Below are positions 17,875 through 26,576 of a DNA stretch of 64,000 nt, in pieces; within the stretch, counting starts at the first letter, position 1, and each line of letters starts with the position of its first letter. The position numbers were made by a program, and so were the translations under genes. Origin of the DNA: Chitinophagales bacterium (GTDB lineage: Bacteria > Bacteroidota > Bacteroidia > Chitinophagales > Chitinophagaceae); contig JAFLBI010000001.1 of assembly GCA_017303835.1 (NCBI GenBank), positions 1,922,001 to 1,986,000 of the forward strand, read 5' to 3'. Under the pieces are notes generated by a model. It saw nothing but the letters and a program-made list of their open reading frames with translations, had not been told where the DNA came from and ran no database searches.

Positions 17875-17983
17875 AGGTTGCCCATTTTTTCGCATTTCGT
17901 GCCGAGTCTTTGATATTAGCAGTGGTATTTATAATCAGCCTTTTTTAAAATCCAATGTCCGAGGGCAAATCAAGCCTCCCACG

Positions 17984-18018
17984 AAATTCCCCAATCTTTA
18001 TTGGGGAATTTTTATTTT
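17984..18018 (+). terminator. orphan Rho-independent terminator
   Basis: A perfect 11-bp stem AAATTCCCCAA (17984-17994) with TTGGGGAATTT (18001-18011), loop TCTTTA, then a T-rich tail. It points in the plus direction but the nearest upstream gene runs the other way, so it would end a non-coding transcript or act as an attenuator for comEC. Confidence 0.75.
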
Positions 18019-18055
18019 AGTACCAGCTCCCAATGAATGGCTCAAAAAAGACATT

Positions 18056-20131
18056 ATGCCATTCACTAACCATGCTTTCTGGCCCAGATACCCATTATTA
18101 CGTGTATTGCTGCCCTTAATTACCGGGATAGTAGTAGCCGAATTTTTACCGCTCTACCCTGCTGCCCTTACCTGGGTAATTGCCATGACTATACTTACAC
18201 TCGCAGCGTGCCTGCCATGGAGTAAAATGCATAGGGTAGCAAGACTAAAATCATGGTTACTATTATGTATTTGGTTGCTTTCGGGAAGCATCATTCATCA
18301 CTTGCAATACAAGTTACCTGCAGCAAAAGCATCCACAGCAGCCCAAGTTTCTTCAGACTTTTACATCGGCACTATTACAGAGGCAAGCCAAAAAAGAAAG
18401 AATAGCTATAGAGCAGTAGCCGAGCTCGGCTGGATGCGTCAGCATGCTAAATGGATTCCTATTTCGGGCAAAACATGGCTATACGCACCTAAGCAGGAAA
18501 AACATGTACTCAAGCCAGGTACTAAAATTCTCATTACTAAAAAACCAGCACTAATACCAAACAACGCAAATCCAGGGAGCTTCAATTTCAAAACATATAG
18601 TGAGCGACAACAGATTTATTACAGCATTTATCTAACAGATAAAGACTATCGCATTCTGCAAGAACCAAGTTCTAATTCATTTTCATTTTTACTGTATCAA
18701 TGTCAACAATATGTGCTTCAACAATTGAATCATTACATCTCTTGTAAAGAATCACTTGGTATTGCACAAGCATTATTGATAGGCTACAGAGCTGAGCTTG
18801 ATAGAGAAGTTTTGCAGGCCTATAGTGATACTGGCCTTGTACACATCATCGCTATCAGCGGCATGCACCTGGGCATGATTTATGGATTATGCGTCATACT
18901 CTTTGCATGGATGGATAAACTATACCTGCGATGGCTTAAAACAATGCTGATACTCTGCATTATTTGGGGATTCACCTTGATTACCGGTGCTGGGCCTTCG
19001 ATAACAAGAGCCGCAGTCATGTTCTCATGTTTGCAACTAGGAAATTTACTCCAACGCAACACAGAACCATTCAACAATCTTGCAGCTGCAGCTCTCTTGC
19101 TATTGCTATACGATCCTGCGATGCTTTATGATATTGGCTTTCAACTTTCATTTGCTGCCGTATTAAGCATCATGCTCTTTTATCCGCGCATCTTTCGTTG
19201 GTTCTGGTGTAGGAACCATTTGATCAAATACCTGTGGTCGCTTATCGCTGTAACAATTTCAGCACAAATACTCACTACTCCGATTGCTATCTATCATTTT
19301 CATCAGTTCCCAAACTATTTCCTGTTTGCCAACTTGATGGCTATTCCGGTTTCAGGTATCATTCTATATGCTGAAATAGCACTAATCATGCTGGCAAAAT
19401 GGCCAATCATTGCAACACCACTGGGCAACATGATTGATGTATCCATTCAATGGATGAACAGAATAACTGAACAAATTGCAATTTTACCTGGAGCACTTAC
19501 AGAAAATATACAGCTATCCCTACCCATGCTTGTACTGATATACGGCGGAATTGCCTTCACTACAGTCTGGCTAATAGTTAAACAAGCTCGTTTCTTTGTT
19601 ATGGCAATAGTCTGCTTTGGCAGTTTATCCATCAAGCAATCCATATCAACACATAATCGGAAGAAACAATTCCAATTGATTGTTTGTAATCTGCCTAAAA
19701 CCGGCGTAGCCATTGTGACGGAGGGGACATATTTCGGACTAATCGGTGATAGCACAGTTTGGAAAGACCCTTTTTTGTATCAACAATATATCAAGCCTAT
19801 TCGTACACATTTCCAAGTAATACCGGGTAAGCTCACATATACCAGATGGGAGCATAACCTATTGTCTTCCAGTAGGAAATCAGTTCTTTTCTTACATCAG
19901 GGTAAGCTGCAAAAGCCACCTGCCTCACCCAAACAGGTAGACGCTCTGATCATTACTGGTAACCCTAAACTCTATATCAAGGATATTGTACAGGTTTTCA
20001 ATCCTGAAGTCATCGTCTTTGATAGTAGTAACCCACAATGGAAAATTAACTACTGGAAAAAAGACTGCGACAAACTACATTTGCGCCACCATTCGGTACC
20101 TGAAAAAGGTGCTTTTGTGATGGATCTCTAG
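18056..20131 (+). CDS. comEC: ComEC/Rec2-family DNA uptake channel
   Basis: A 691-residue polytopic protein. N-terminal helices (about 15-90) are followed by a soluble OB-like region (DUF4131), then the Competence domain with the hallmark DTGLVHIIAISGMHLGMIYG (about 265-285) and many helices to ~residue 510. The C-terminal ~150 residues are soluble and much shorter than a full metallo-beta-lactamase domain; I see no HxHxDH motif. ComEC carries single-stranded DNA through the inner membrane during natural transformation, and also occurs in species not known to be competent. purH starts 25 bases downstream and may be cotranscribed. Confidence 0.92.
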   Translation: MPFTNHAFWPRYPLLRVLLPLITGIVVAEFLPLYPAALTWVIAMTILTLAACLPWSKMHRVARLKSWLLLCIWLLSGSIIHHLQYKLPAAKASTAAQVSSDFYIGTITEASQKRKNSYRAVAELGWMRQHAKWIPISGKTWLYAPKQEKHVLKPGTKILITKKPALIPNNANPGSFNFKTYSERQQIYYSIYLTDKDYRILQEPSSNSFSFLLYQCQQYVLQQLNHYISCKESLGIAQALLIGYRAELDREVLQAYSDTGLVHIIAISGMHLGMIYGLCVILFAWMDKLYLRWLKTMLILCIIWGFTLITGAGPSITRAAVMFSCLQLGNLLQRNTEPFNNLAAAALLLLLYDPAMLYDIGFQLSFAAVLSIMLFYPRIFRWFWCRNHLIKYLWSLIAVTISAQILTTPIAIYHFHQFPNYFLFANLMAIPVSGIILYAEIALIMLAKWPIIATPLGNMIDVSIQWMNRITEQIAILPGALTENIQLSLPMLVLIYGGIAFTTVWLIVKQARFFVMAIVCFGSLSIKQSISTHNRKKQFQLIVCNLPKTGVAIVTEGTYFGLIGDSTVWKDPFLYQQYIKPIRTHFQVIPGKLTYTRWEHNLLSSSRKSVLFLHQGKLQKPPASPKQVDALIITGNPKLYIKDIVQVFNPEVIVFDSSNPQWKINYWKKDCDKLHLRHHSVPEKGAFVMDL

Positions 20132-20156
20132 CGTAGCAAGCCTCAAACACCCAGTC

Positions 20157-21677
20157 ATGCAAAAAAAAATTCAGTCGGCCCTGATTTCTGTCTTCTATAA
20201 AGATGGATTGGCGCCCCTAGCCCAGGCATTACACAAACAGAACATTACCATTTATTCTACCGGTGGCACTCAGCAGTTTTTGGAACAGAATGGTATTCCT
20301 TGCGTGCCTGTGGAAAGTCTGACTACCTATCCATCCATTTTAGGTGGTCGTGTAAAGACACTGCACCCTGCCGTGTTTGGTGGCATTCTGGGCAGAAGAT
20401 ATGAAGCACAGGACCTGGCTGAGATGGCTCAATACAAGATACCTGAAATTGATTTGGTGATTGTTGACCTCTACCCCTTTGAAGAAACAGTCAAAAACAC
20501 TTCTGAAGAAAAAGCCATCATCGAAAAAATAGATATTGGCGGTCCATCCATGATTCGCGCAGCAGCTAAAAACTTCAGAGATGTTGTTGTAGTTGCAGCG
20601 AAGGATGATTACGCGGCATTACAATCCTTGGTAGAAACGCAAAACGGTACCACTACAATTGAACAGCGCAAGCAATTTGCAGCCAAAGCTTTTGAAGTGG
20701 TGATGAATTATGATATCGCCATCAGTAATTACTTCAATCCACAAACTACCGTGCAACAAACCAGCGCACACAAGCAAGTATTGCGTTATGGCGAAAACCC
20801 ACATCAGCAAGCGAGTTTCCACGGTAATTTGACAGAATTGTTTGCACAATTGAATGGCAAAGAACTCTCTTACAATAACCTGGTAGATGTAGATGCAGCT
20901 TTGCAGTTGATACAGGAATTTCCATCCACCAATGATGGCTTTGTATTTGCGATAATCAAGCACACTAATGTTTGTGGTACTGCTCAACGCAGCAGCGTAA
21001 AAGATAGCTGGGATGCTGCTTTAGCAGGTGATCCGGAAAGTGCATTTGGTGGTGTATTGGTTACAAATGGCACTGTTGATCTTGCTACTGCAGAAGCCAT
21101 CAATGAAATCTTCTTTGAAGTATTGATTGCACCTGCATTTGAAGATGCTGCCTTACAAACATTGAAGAGCAAAAAGAACCGTATTCTCTTACAAACAACT
21201 GGTGCCAGCCATATTGCTAGCGTGCAAAGCAAGTCTTTGTTGAATGGCACCCTGGTACAGGATACCGATCAAGGTAATTTTACAGAATGGAAGGAAGTTG
21301 GTGGCAGAACCTGTACAGAAGCTGAAAAAGCTGATCTAAGCTTTGCCAACTTAATCTGTAAGCACCTTAAGAGTAATGCAATTGCCTTAATTAAGGATAA
21401 GCAACTGGTGGGTAAGGGATGCGGACAAACCAGCCGTATTGATTCGCTGCGCCAATCAATAGAAAAAGCAAAGCAATTCAATTTTGATTTGAACGGTGCT
21501 GTATTGGCATCTGATGCATTCTTCCCATTTGATGATTGCGTACGCATTGCACATAGTGCTGGTATTACCGCATTCATACAGCCGGGAGGATCTATCAGAG
21601 ACAAAGACAGCATCGATTATTGTGTGAACAACGAACTGGCTATGGTGATTACTGGCATGCGTCATTTCAAACACTAA
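20157..21677 (+). CDS. purH: bifunctional AICAR transformylase / IMP cyclohydrolase
   Basis: A 506-residue protein. The N-terminal MGS-like cyclohydrolase domain includes STGGTQQFLEQNGI and SILGGRVKTLHPAVFGGIL; the C-terminal AICARFT domain includes LRYGENPHQQASF, the FAIIKHTNVCG region with catalytic Lys-His, and DAFFPFDD...GITAFIQPGGSIRD. It performs the last two steps of IMP synthesis using 10-formyl-THF. Length and motifs are normal. The purH stop lies 5 bases before the TTG start proposed for the next gene. Confidence 0.97.
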   Translation: MQKKIQSALISVFYKDGLAPLAQALHKQNITIYSTGGTQQFLEQNGIPCVPVESLTTYPSILGGRVKTLHPAVFGGILGRRYEAQDLAEMAQYKIPEIDLVIVDLYPFEETVKNTSEEKAIIEKIDIGGPSMIRAAAKNFRDVVVVAAKDDYAALQSLVETQNGTTTIEQRKQFAAKAFEVVMNYDIAISNYFNPQTTVQQTSAHKQVLRYGENPHQQASFHGNLTELFAQLNGKELSYNNLVDVDAALQLIQEFPSTNDGFVFAIIKHTNVCGTAQRSSVKDSWDAALAGDPESAFGGVLVTNGTVDLATAEAINEIFFEVLIAPAFEDAALQTLKSKKNRILLQTTGASHIASVQSKSLLNGTLVQDTDQGNFTEWKEVGGRTCTEAEKADLSFANLICKHLKSNAIALIKDKQLVGKGCGQTSRIDSLRQSIEKAKQFNFDLNGAVLASDAFFPFDDCVRIAHSAGITAFIQPGGSIRDKDSIDYCVNNELAMVITGMRHFKH

Positions 21678-21682
21678 ATAGA

Positions 21683-22582
21683 TTGACCCAACCCAATACT
21701 ACCAACCGACTCGCTTATTTCGCACTTGCAGCTACCAGCTTGCTCTGGGGCACCACTTGGGTGGCGATGAAATTTGGTGTATCTACTTTACCGCCTTTAG
21801 AACTGGCTAGCATTCGTCAATTCATTGGTGGCAGTTTATTTCTGGGTTTTTTCTTGTTGAAAGGGGAAGCTATTCCTGGCAAAAAGCAGTTAGTACAACT
21901 TTTCGTGCTTAGTATTTTCACTTTTGTACTTGCCAATGGGCTTAGCACCTGGAGTTTACAATACATTTCAAGCGGACTCGCAGCTTTGATTGGCGCATTG
22001 TACCCTCTATGCGTTGTATTGATCGAACATTTCTACTTCAAATCAAAGCAACTTAATCTGCTCTCTTTAGTAGGTATTGTTCTCGGTATTGCTGGTATCA
22101 CATTGGTTTTCTATGAAAATGCATTTTCGAAACATCCGGAAGGTTATCTATTTGGCATCTGTCTTGCCTTGATTGCAATGTTGTCCTGGAGTATCAGCAC
22201 CATCATGATTTCCAGACAAACCGTAAAAATCAATCCCTACTTCGGTATGGGCTGGCAGATGTTCTTTAGCTCATTCATGATTTTCGGATTATCGTTTATT
22301 CCTGGCGGACATATCCCACTGCTGGATATACCGGCTGTGTCATGGGCTGTCATAGCTTACCTGATTGGCGCTGGATCCATCTTCGCCATTATTGCCTTTA
22401 TCTATACGATGAAACATCTGCATCCAGGTGTAGCTGCGCTCTATGCATATATTAATCCGATTGTAGCGATTGTGATTGGCAGCATCCTGCTTGATGAACA
22501 TATCAGCTTGCAACTCATCATAGGTTCTTTGATAACCTTATTTGGCGTATATCTGGTAAATCGAAACCTCAAGAAATCTTAG
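21683..22582 (+). CDS. EamA/DMT-superfamily transporter
   Basis: A 299-residue ten-helix transporter with two EamA repeats: LLWGTTWVAMKFGV with a following IRQFIGG segment opens the first, and ALIAMLSWSISTIMISRQ the second; it ends with GVYLVNRNLKKS. The in-frame ATG at 21620 lies deep within purH and its extra residues are purH-shadow sequence, so the TTG at 21683, 5 bases after the purH stop, is the better start. It probably exports amino acids or other metabolites across the inner membrane. It overlaps the convergent gene by 14 bases. Confidence 0.88.
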   Translation: MTQPNTTNRLAYFALAATSLLWGTTWVAMKFGVSTLPPLELASIRQFIGGSLFLGFFLLKGEAIPGKKQLVQLFVLSIFTFVLANGLSTWSLQYISSGLAALIGALYPLCVVLIEHFYFKSKQLNLLSLVGIVLGIAGITLVFYENAFSKHPEGYLFGICLALIAMLSWSISTIMISRQTVKINPYFGMGWQMFFSSFMIFGLSFIPGGHIPLLDIPAVSWAVIAYLIGAGSIFAIIAFIYTMKHLHPGVAALYAYINPIVAIVIGSILLDEHISLQLIIGSLITLFGVYLVNRNLKKS

Positions 22583-23840
22583 CAGCTTCCATCAACAATT
22601 TTGCATAAGCCTGCCGATATCCTTCGAACAAAGGCGTTTTACATAAATAGTGCGGGTGAGTAACTATCGCATAATATCCATCCACAGCATATATCGCTTT
22701 TAGATAATGACAATATTCCTTGGCTGTTGCTACCGCTGATAATTGTAAATGAAAAATACAAGTCGTATCCATGCATGCAAAAGGAAAAATCTGCAAACTG
22801 GTGATCTGCTCATTTGCAATATCGTACCAATAAAAAGGCATGGCATAAGAAGCCCTGAAACCATTTGCCGTAGAATAACCCATGGAATAGTCAGCAATAA
22901 TACCCAGCTCAATTAAACTTCGATAGGTTTCCGGGAAAGATAGCATGAGATAATGCTGGCGACTATGCTGAATAGTGCTGTTGAATGCAGTTGATAGAAA
23001 TTGATATTCTTCAGTCAGAATACTTTTGCTATGATAAGCTTTAACTGAAGGATGAATACCTACTTGTGTTGCATCCAGTTTACTAAAATATTCAGCTAAA
23101 GCAATTCTGTTCACTTGCTTATCCAGCTTCGATCTTTGTCTCGAGGCCAAAATAAAATAATTTGGTTGCCATTTCTCTTGATGCATTTGCTTCAACCATT
23201 CTGTTTGATCAAATGGATCAGATGCATTTCCATTCCAAACCTGCCATTGCGCAGTGGATCTAGCCCAATCTGCACTGATCAAAGATTTGAATAGATTCAA
23301 GATTTGAATAGAAAAAGGCTTACCCTTATAGGCATAAGCAATATCTACATCATAAGTAGGCTGAAACTGAAACCGGCTTTGCTTAAGCGTTAATGCTGGA
23401 AAAGCTTGCTTCCACTGCAATAACCATTCATTGATCAATGGTCTTTGCAAAAAACCATTTTGACTTGCAATACTTGTATTGTGGGGAAAGCGTCCCAATG
23501 CATCCGGTGCAAATGGTAAATACTCTTCATATCTGCTCAACAAATAAAATGCTGCAGCGAAAATATCGAAGGGTAGATCACCATTTGTTTGAAAAAAAAC
23601 AGGAAGCGCTTGCCAATTAGCAATCTTGATAGTCTGTGTGCGAATACCAGGTTCATGCAGTAAACCATGTGGTACTATTCGACAATCATCCACATCAAAT
23701 AACTGATCAGAATAATTGATATGAAAACCTGAGTGCTGCTGATAAACAGCGACAGCATCTGTTATCACACATGCTTCACCCAGCAGAGTTTGCACCATGT
23801 AGCGCAACCGCTCGCTGATATGTGTGGCAAAGAGTATCAA
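22569..23840 (-). CDS. polysaccharide deacetylase-like protein (DUF7033-type)
   Basis: A 423-residue soluble protein. The N-terminal ~125 residues, ending in AAFYLLSRYEEYLPF, resemble the DUF7033 domain that precedes NodB-like domains in Bacteroidota. The C-terminal part has PTYDVDIAYAYKGK (Asp pair at the first NodB motif), GIHPSVKAYHS (His-Pro-Ser motif) and HYLMLSFPETYRSLIELGI with DYSMGYSTANGFRASYAMPFYWYD. These fit a divergent carbohydrate-esterase-4 fold; deacetylase activity is inferred. No signal peptide is seen. It starts 2 bases after the LutB-like gene, suggesting cotranscription. Confidence 0.78.
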   Translation of the reverse strand: MILFATHISERLRYMVQTLLGEACVITDAVAVYQQHSGFHINYSDQLFDVDDCRIVPHGLLHEPGIRTQTIKIANWQALPVFFQTNGDLPFDIFAAAFYLLSRYEEYLPFAPDALGRFPHNTSIASQNGFLQRPLINEWLLQWKQAFPALTLKQSRFQFQPTYDVDIAYAYKGKPFSIQILNLFKSLISADWARSTAQWQVWNGNASDPFDQTEWLKQMHQEKWQPNYFILASRQRSKLDKQVNRIALAEYFSKLDATQVGIHPSVKAYHSKSILTEEYQFLSTAFNSTIQHSRQHYLMLSFPETYRSLIELGIIADYSMGYSTANGFRASYAMPFYWYDIANEQITSLQIFPFACMDTTCIFHLQLSAVATAKEYCHYLKAIYAVDGYYAIVTHPHYLCKTPLFEGYRQAYAKLLMEAAKIS

Positions 23841-23841
23841 G

Positions 23842-25221
23842 CTATTGTGACTGCTTTCTATTTCGCCAAAGCTGATTGAAAGTTTGCTGACTGAAATCTA
23901 ATTCAGCACGATGGGTTGTCCAACCCTTGAATACCTTGTTCACTACCCAATTCTTTAACTGTCCATTACCCATATTCATCATCATCCTGTTCATGCTGGC
24001 AGCTTTCCATGCTTTCCATGCCACACGTTCAGCAATAGAACTATTTCCTTCTTGTACTGCCTCATATCTGTTATCAAGCAGAATCTCATGCAGGTTAATA
24101 CGAACCGGGCAAACTTCTGTACAGTTACCGCAAAGACTAGATGCATAGCTCAAGTGCTGATAATCACTCATTGGCTTGAGATGCGGCGTAATCACTTTAC
24201 CAATTGGACCACTATACGTAGTCTCATAACTATGCCCACCAATATTCTTGTAAACGGGACAAGCATTCAAGCATGCACCACAACGAATACAATAAAGCGC
24301 TTCTCTGGCCTGCGGCTTGGCCAATAAATTGGTTCTGCCATTGTCCAATAAAATCACATACATCTCTTCCGGACCATCTGTTTCGTTAGGTTGTCGAGGT
24401 CCAGCAACAATGGTATTGTACACCGTAACTTTTTGCCCGGTACCAAAAGTGGAAAGCAATGGCCAGAATAGTGATAAGTCCTGCAAGGAAGGAATCATCT
24501 TTTCAATACCAACCACCACGATATGTGTCTTTGGCCATGCACAACTTAAGCGAGCATTGCCTTCGTTCTCAGTGATTGCAATAGCGCCAATATCTGCAAT
24601 CATGAAATTAGCGCCGGTAACACCAACTTCTGCCTGTACATATTTCTCACGTAATTTCTTTCTGGCTACTAAAGTCAGTTGCTCAGGCGTTGCCGCAGGA
24701 TCAGTACCCAACTTTTGTGCAAACAAGCGAGCTACATCTTCCTTGCTTTTATGCATGGCAGGCGTTACAATATGATAGGGAGGTTCTCCATCTAATTGCT
24801 GAATATATTCGCCCAAATCAGTTTCAACACTTTCAATACCTGCAGCTTCCAAATAATCGTTGAGGTGAATTTCCTCAGTCACCATGCTCTTGCTCTTCAC
24901 CAGGGTCTTGCATTGCTTTTCTGCGCAGATTCTGCCGATATGCTCTTGGGCTTCTTCAGCTGTTTCAGCCCAAAGCACTTTTGCGCCACGCTTTGTGATT
25001 TGTTCTTCAAACTGCAAGAGGTATTTATCCAGATGCTCTATTGCTTCCCACTTAATATTTTTAGCCTGCTCGCGTGCCGCCATTACATCTGTAAACTGTT
25101 GTTTACCCAAAGGCACGGTAGCATTGTACTTACCGATATTAAAATTGATCTTTCGGCGATGCTCCAGACCTGGTGCTTTGATAGTACTCTTGGCAATGAA
25201 TGATGCTGCTGTGGATCGCAT
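23842..25221 (-). CDS. LutB/LldF-like iron-sulfur protein
   Basis: A 459-residue protein. The N-terminal LUD domain spans ~60-290 (LVKSKSMVTEEIHLNDYLEAAGI, ATPEQLTLVARKKLREKY, GVTGANFMIADIGAIAITENEGNARL). Then two 4Fe-4S motifs appear: CIRCGACLNACPV near residue 315 and SLCGNCTEVCPV near 365, followed by a helical tail. LutB works with LutA and LutC to oxidise L-lactate to pyruvate. Neither LutA nor LutC is adjacent here, so either they lie elsewhere or this one has another electron-transfer job. The neighbours are a DUF3109 gene upstream (4-base gap) and the deacetylase-like gene downstream. Confidence 0.88.
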   Translation of the reverse strand: MRSTAASFIAKSTIKAPGLEHRRKINFNIGKYNATVPLGKQQFTDVMAAREQAKNIKWEAIEHLDKYLLQFEEQITKRGAKVLWAETAEEAQEHIGRICAEKQCKTLVKSKSMVTEEIHLNDYLEAAGIESVETDLGEYIQQLDGEPPYHIVTPAMHKSKEDVARLFAQKLGTDPAATPEQLTLVARKKLREKYVQAEVGVTGANFMIADIGAIAITENEGNARLSCAWPKTHIVVVGIEKMIPSLQDLSLFWPLLSTFGTGQKVTVYNTIVAGPRQPNETDGPEEMYVILLDNGRTNLLAKPQAREALYCIRCGACLNACPVYKNIGGHSYETTYSGPIGKVITPHLKPMSDYQHLSYASSLCGNCTEVCPVRINLHEILLDNRYEAVQEGNSSIAERVAWKAWKAASMNRMMMNMGNGQLKNWVVNKVFKGWTTHRAELDFSQQTFNQLWRNRKQSQ

Positions 25222-25225
25222 GGAT

Positions 25226-25807
25226 TTATTTTTTCATGTGCGCTGCAGTAGCGGATAAAGTATCGTAAAACTCCTGACCATATTTTCTGATCAGGGCATC
25301 TTTCAAAAACTGATATACGGGTACTTTCAATTTAGTGCCCAGTTTACATGCTGCCTTACACAAATCTTCCCGGGGCTCATAGTTCACATACTCCATATCG
25401 GGATCAAGCTCGCTTTTCGAAATCTTTATTGGAAACAAATGACAGCTGATGGGTTTTTTCCAATCAAGCTTACCCTCATTGTATGCCTGTTCTACTGCGC
25501 ACAAAATGGTACCAGAAGCGTCTTTTTTTCCATATACACAAATCCCGCCATTAATGGTTGGTGTTACCCAGCCAAAATCACTATCATATACATATTTACC
25601 CTGCTTGGCTACTTCTGCAATCCCTGCTTTGGTCATGTATGGCTGAATAGTGGCGTAAAATTCATCCAACTTTTTCTTCTCCCAATCTTCCAATGGCGCA
25701 CCGGCATCGCCGTCTTCGCAGCAACCGCCTTTACACTTGGCAAGGTCGCAGACAAACTGCTCTTCTACCACTTCATCACTGATCAGTTTATTATCAATTG
25801 CTATCAT
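25226..25807 (-). CDS. DUF3109 family cysteine-rich protein
   Basis: A 193-residue cytosolic protein. An N-terminal cluster (FVCDLAKCKGGCC) and later single cysteines in GGICVYG, GTILCAVEQA, PISCHLFPI and LCKAACKLG give about nine conserved-looking cysteines. This matches DUF3109, a Bacteroidota family related in spacing to YkgJ-type metal or iron-sulfur binding proteins. The reaction is unknown. It starts the transcription unit that continues with the LutB-like and deacetylase-like genes. Confidence 0.85.
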   Translation of the reverse strand: MIAIDNKLISDEVVEEQFVCDLAKCKGGCCEDGDAGAPLEDWEKKKLDEFYATIQPYMTKAGIAEVAKQGKYVYDSDFGWVTPTINGGICVYGKKDASGTILCAVEQAYNEGKLDWKKPISCHLFPIKISKSELDPDMEYVNYEPREDLCKAACKLGTKLKVPVYQFLKDALIRKYGQEFYDTLSATAAHMKK

Positions 25808-25956
25808 ATTACCGGATTCTCACGAAGATACAAGCAAAGCAGGCGCTGAGCGCAGTCTGTGCAAACAAAAGATTAACAACTGGCCTTGTAACATACACAG
25901 GCATTTTGCGTACAACTATTGACTGAATGCCCCTTGGGGTTGATCAGTGTTTGCCT

Positions 25957-25984
25957 TAGCCATCCTGTGTTTACAGGGTGGCTT
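25957..25984 (-). terminator. hairpin after gldD, possible weak terminator
   Basis: An 11-bp stem with one G-U pair (25958-25968 with 25973-25983) lies directly at the gldD stop. On the minus strand no proper T-run follows, so termination would be weak; it may instead stabilise the mRNA end. Confidence 0.4.
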
Positions 25985-26576
25985 ATTGTTTCCAGCGAAA
26001 GGTTTGGATCAGGTGTTTCATCTCAGCCTGCAGAAATGCATTGACCGGCTTTAAAGAATCTTCGTTGGGTGTGGCATCAAAATAGAGTGCTCCTCTTAAG
26101 AAATGACGTGTAGAGTCTGTCAGAAAAAATTGATGCGCAGTAGCTACATCGCCACTAACTTTAAAATAGACACCGGGTACACCTGCCGGATTACGCATCA
26201 GTGAATCCTCAATAGAATAGGCTTTAAGGTTATGCTTATTCGTCATCACAAAAGCATCATTCACCAGTTTATTGAGTTGGTTATTGCCAATGGCTTTGTA
26301 GCTAATGTGGATCTTACCACCAAACTGCGGAAAATCAATATTGATCCACCAAGGATTTTCTGTGGCTTCGCCGAAAAATGAAGTGTCGCGCACTACTCTA
26401 GCATATACAGGATACTCAAAGCTGTATGGGAATCCTGCTTCATTAAAAACCTGATAAGATCGTTTTGGAAAATCAATTGCATAATAACCTCTTGGCCTGG
26501 GTGTGTAACTGCTGTTACAAGCCATTAAGAAAAGGATACCAATCATCAGTACGCGCATGCGCAAATCTATGCTCAT
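25983..26576 (-). CDS. gldD: gliding motility lipoprotein GldD
   Basis: A 197-residue lipoprotein with signal peptide RVLMIGILFLMAC (lipidated Cys about residue 20). The mature start PRPRGYYAIDFPKRSYQ, the FPYSFEYPVYARV segment, and WWINIDFPQFGGKIHISYK are characteristic of GldD. GldD is needed for gliding and T9SS function in Flavobacterium; its exact role is unknown. The ATG overlaps the gldE stop by 4 bases, a coupled arrangement. An internal ATG at 26558 is also possible and would still keep the signal peptide. Confidence 0.94.
   Translation of the reverse strand: MSIDLRMRVLMIGILFLMACNSSYTPRPRGYYAIDFPKRSYQVFNEAGFPYSFEYPVYARVVRDTSFFGEATENPWWINIDFPQFGGKIHISYKAIGNNQLNKLVNDAFVMTNKHNLKAYSIEDSLMRNPAGVPGVYFKVSGDVATAHQFFLTDSTRHFLRGALYFDATPNEDSLKPVNAFLQAEMKHLIQTFRWKQ

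Larger units (their letters stand above)
17585..18055. other. 471-base intergenic region with inverted repeats and an orphan terminator
   Basis: This lies between two divergent genes (the 160-residue unknown and comEC). From 17743 to 17874 it contains at least five copies of a CCGTTA-type core in both orientations, one inside a perfect 26-base palindrome. From 17984 to 18018 it has a strong plus-strand terminator with no plus-strand coding gene before it. No convincing ORF, tRNA or known riboswitch was seen. Confidence 0.7.
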
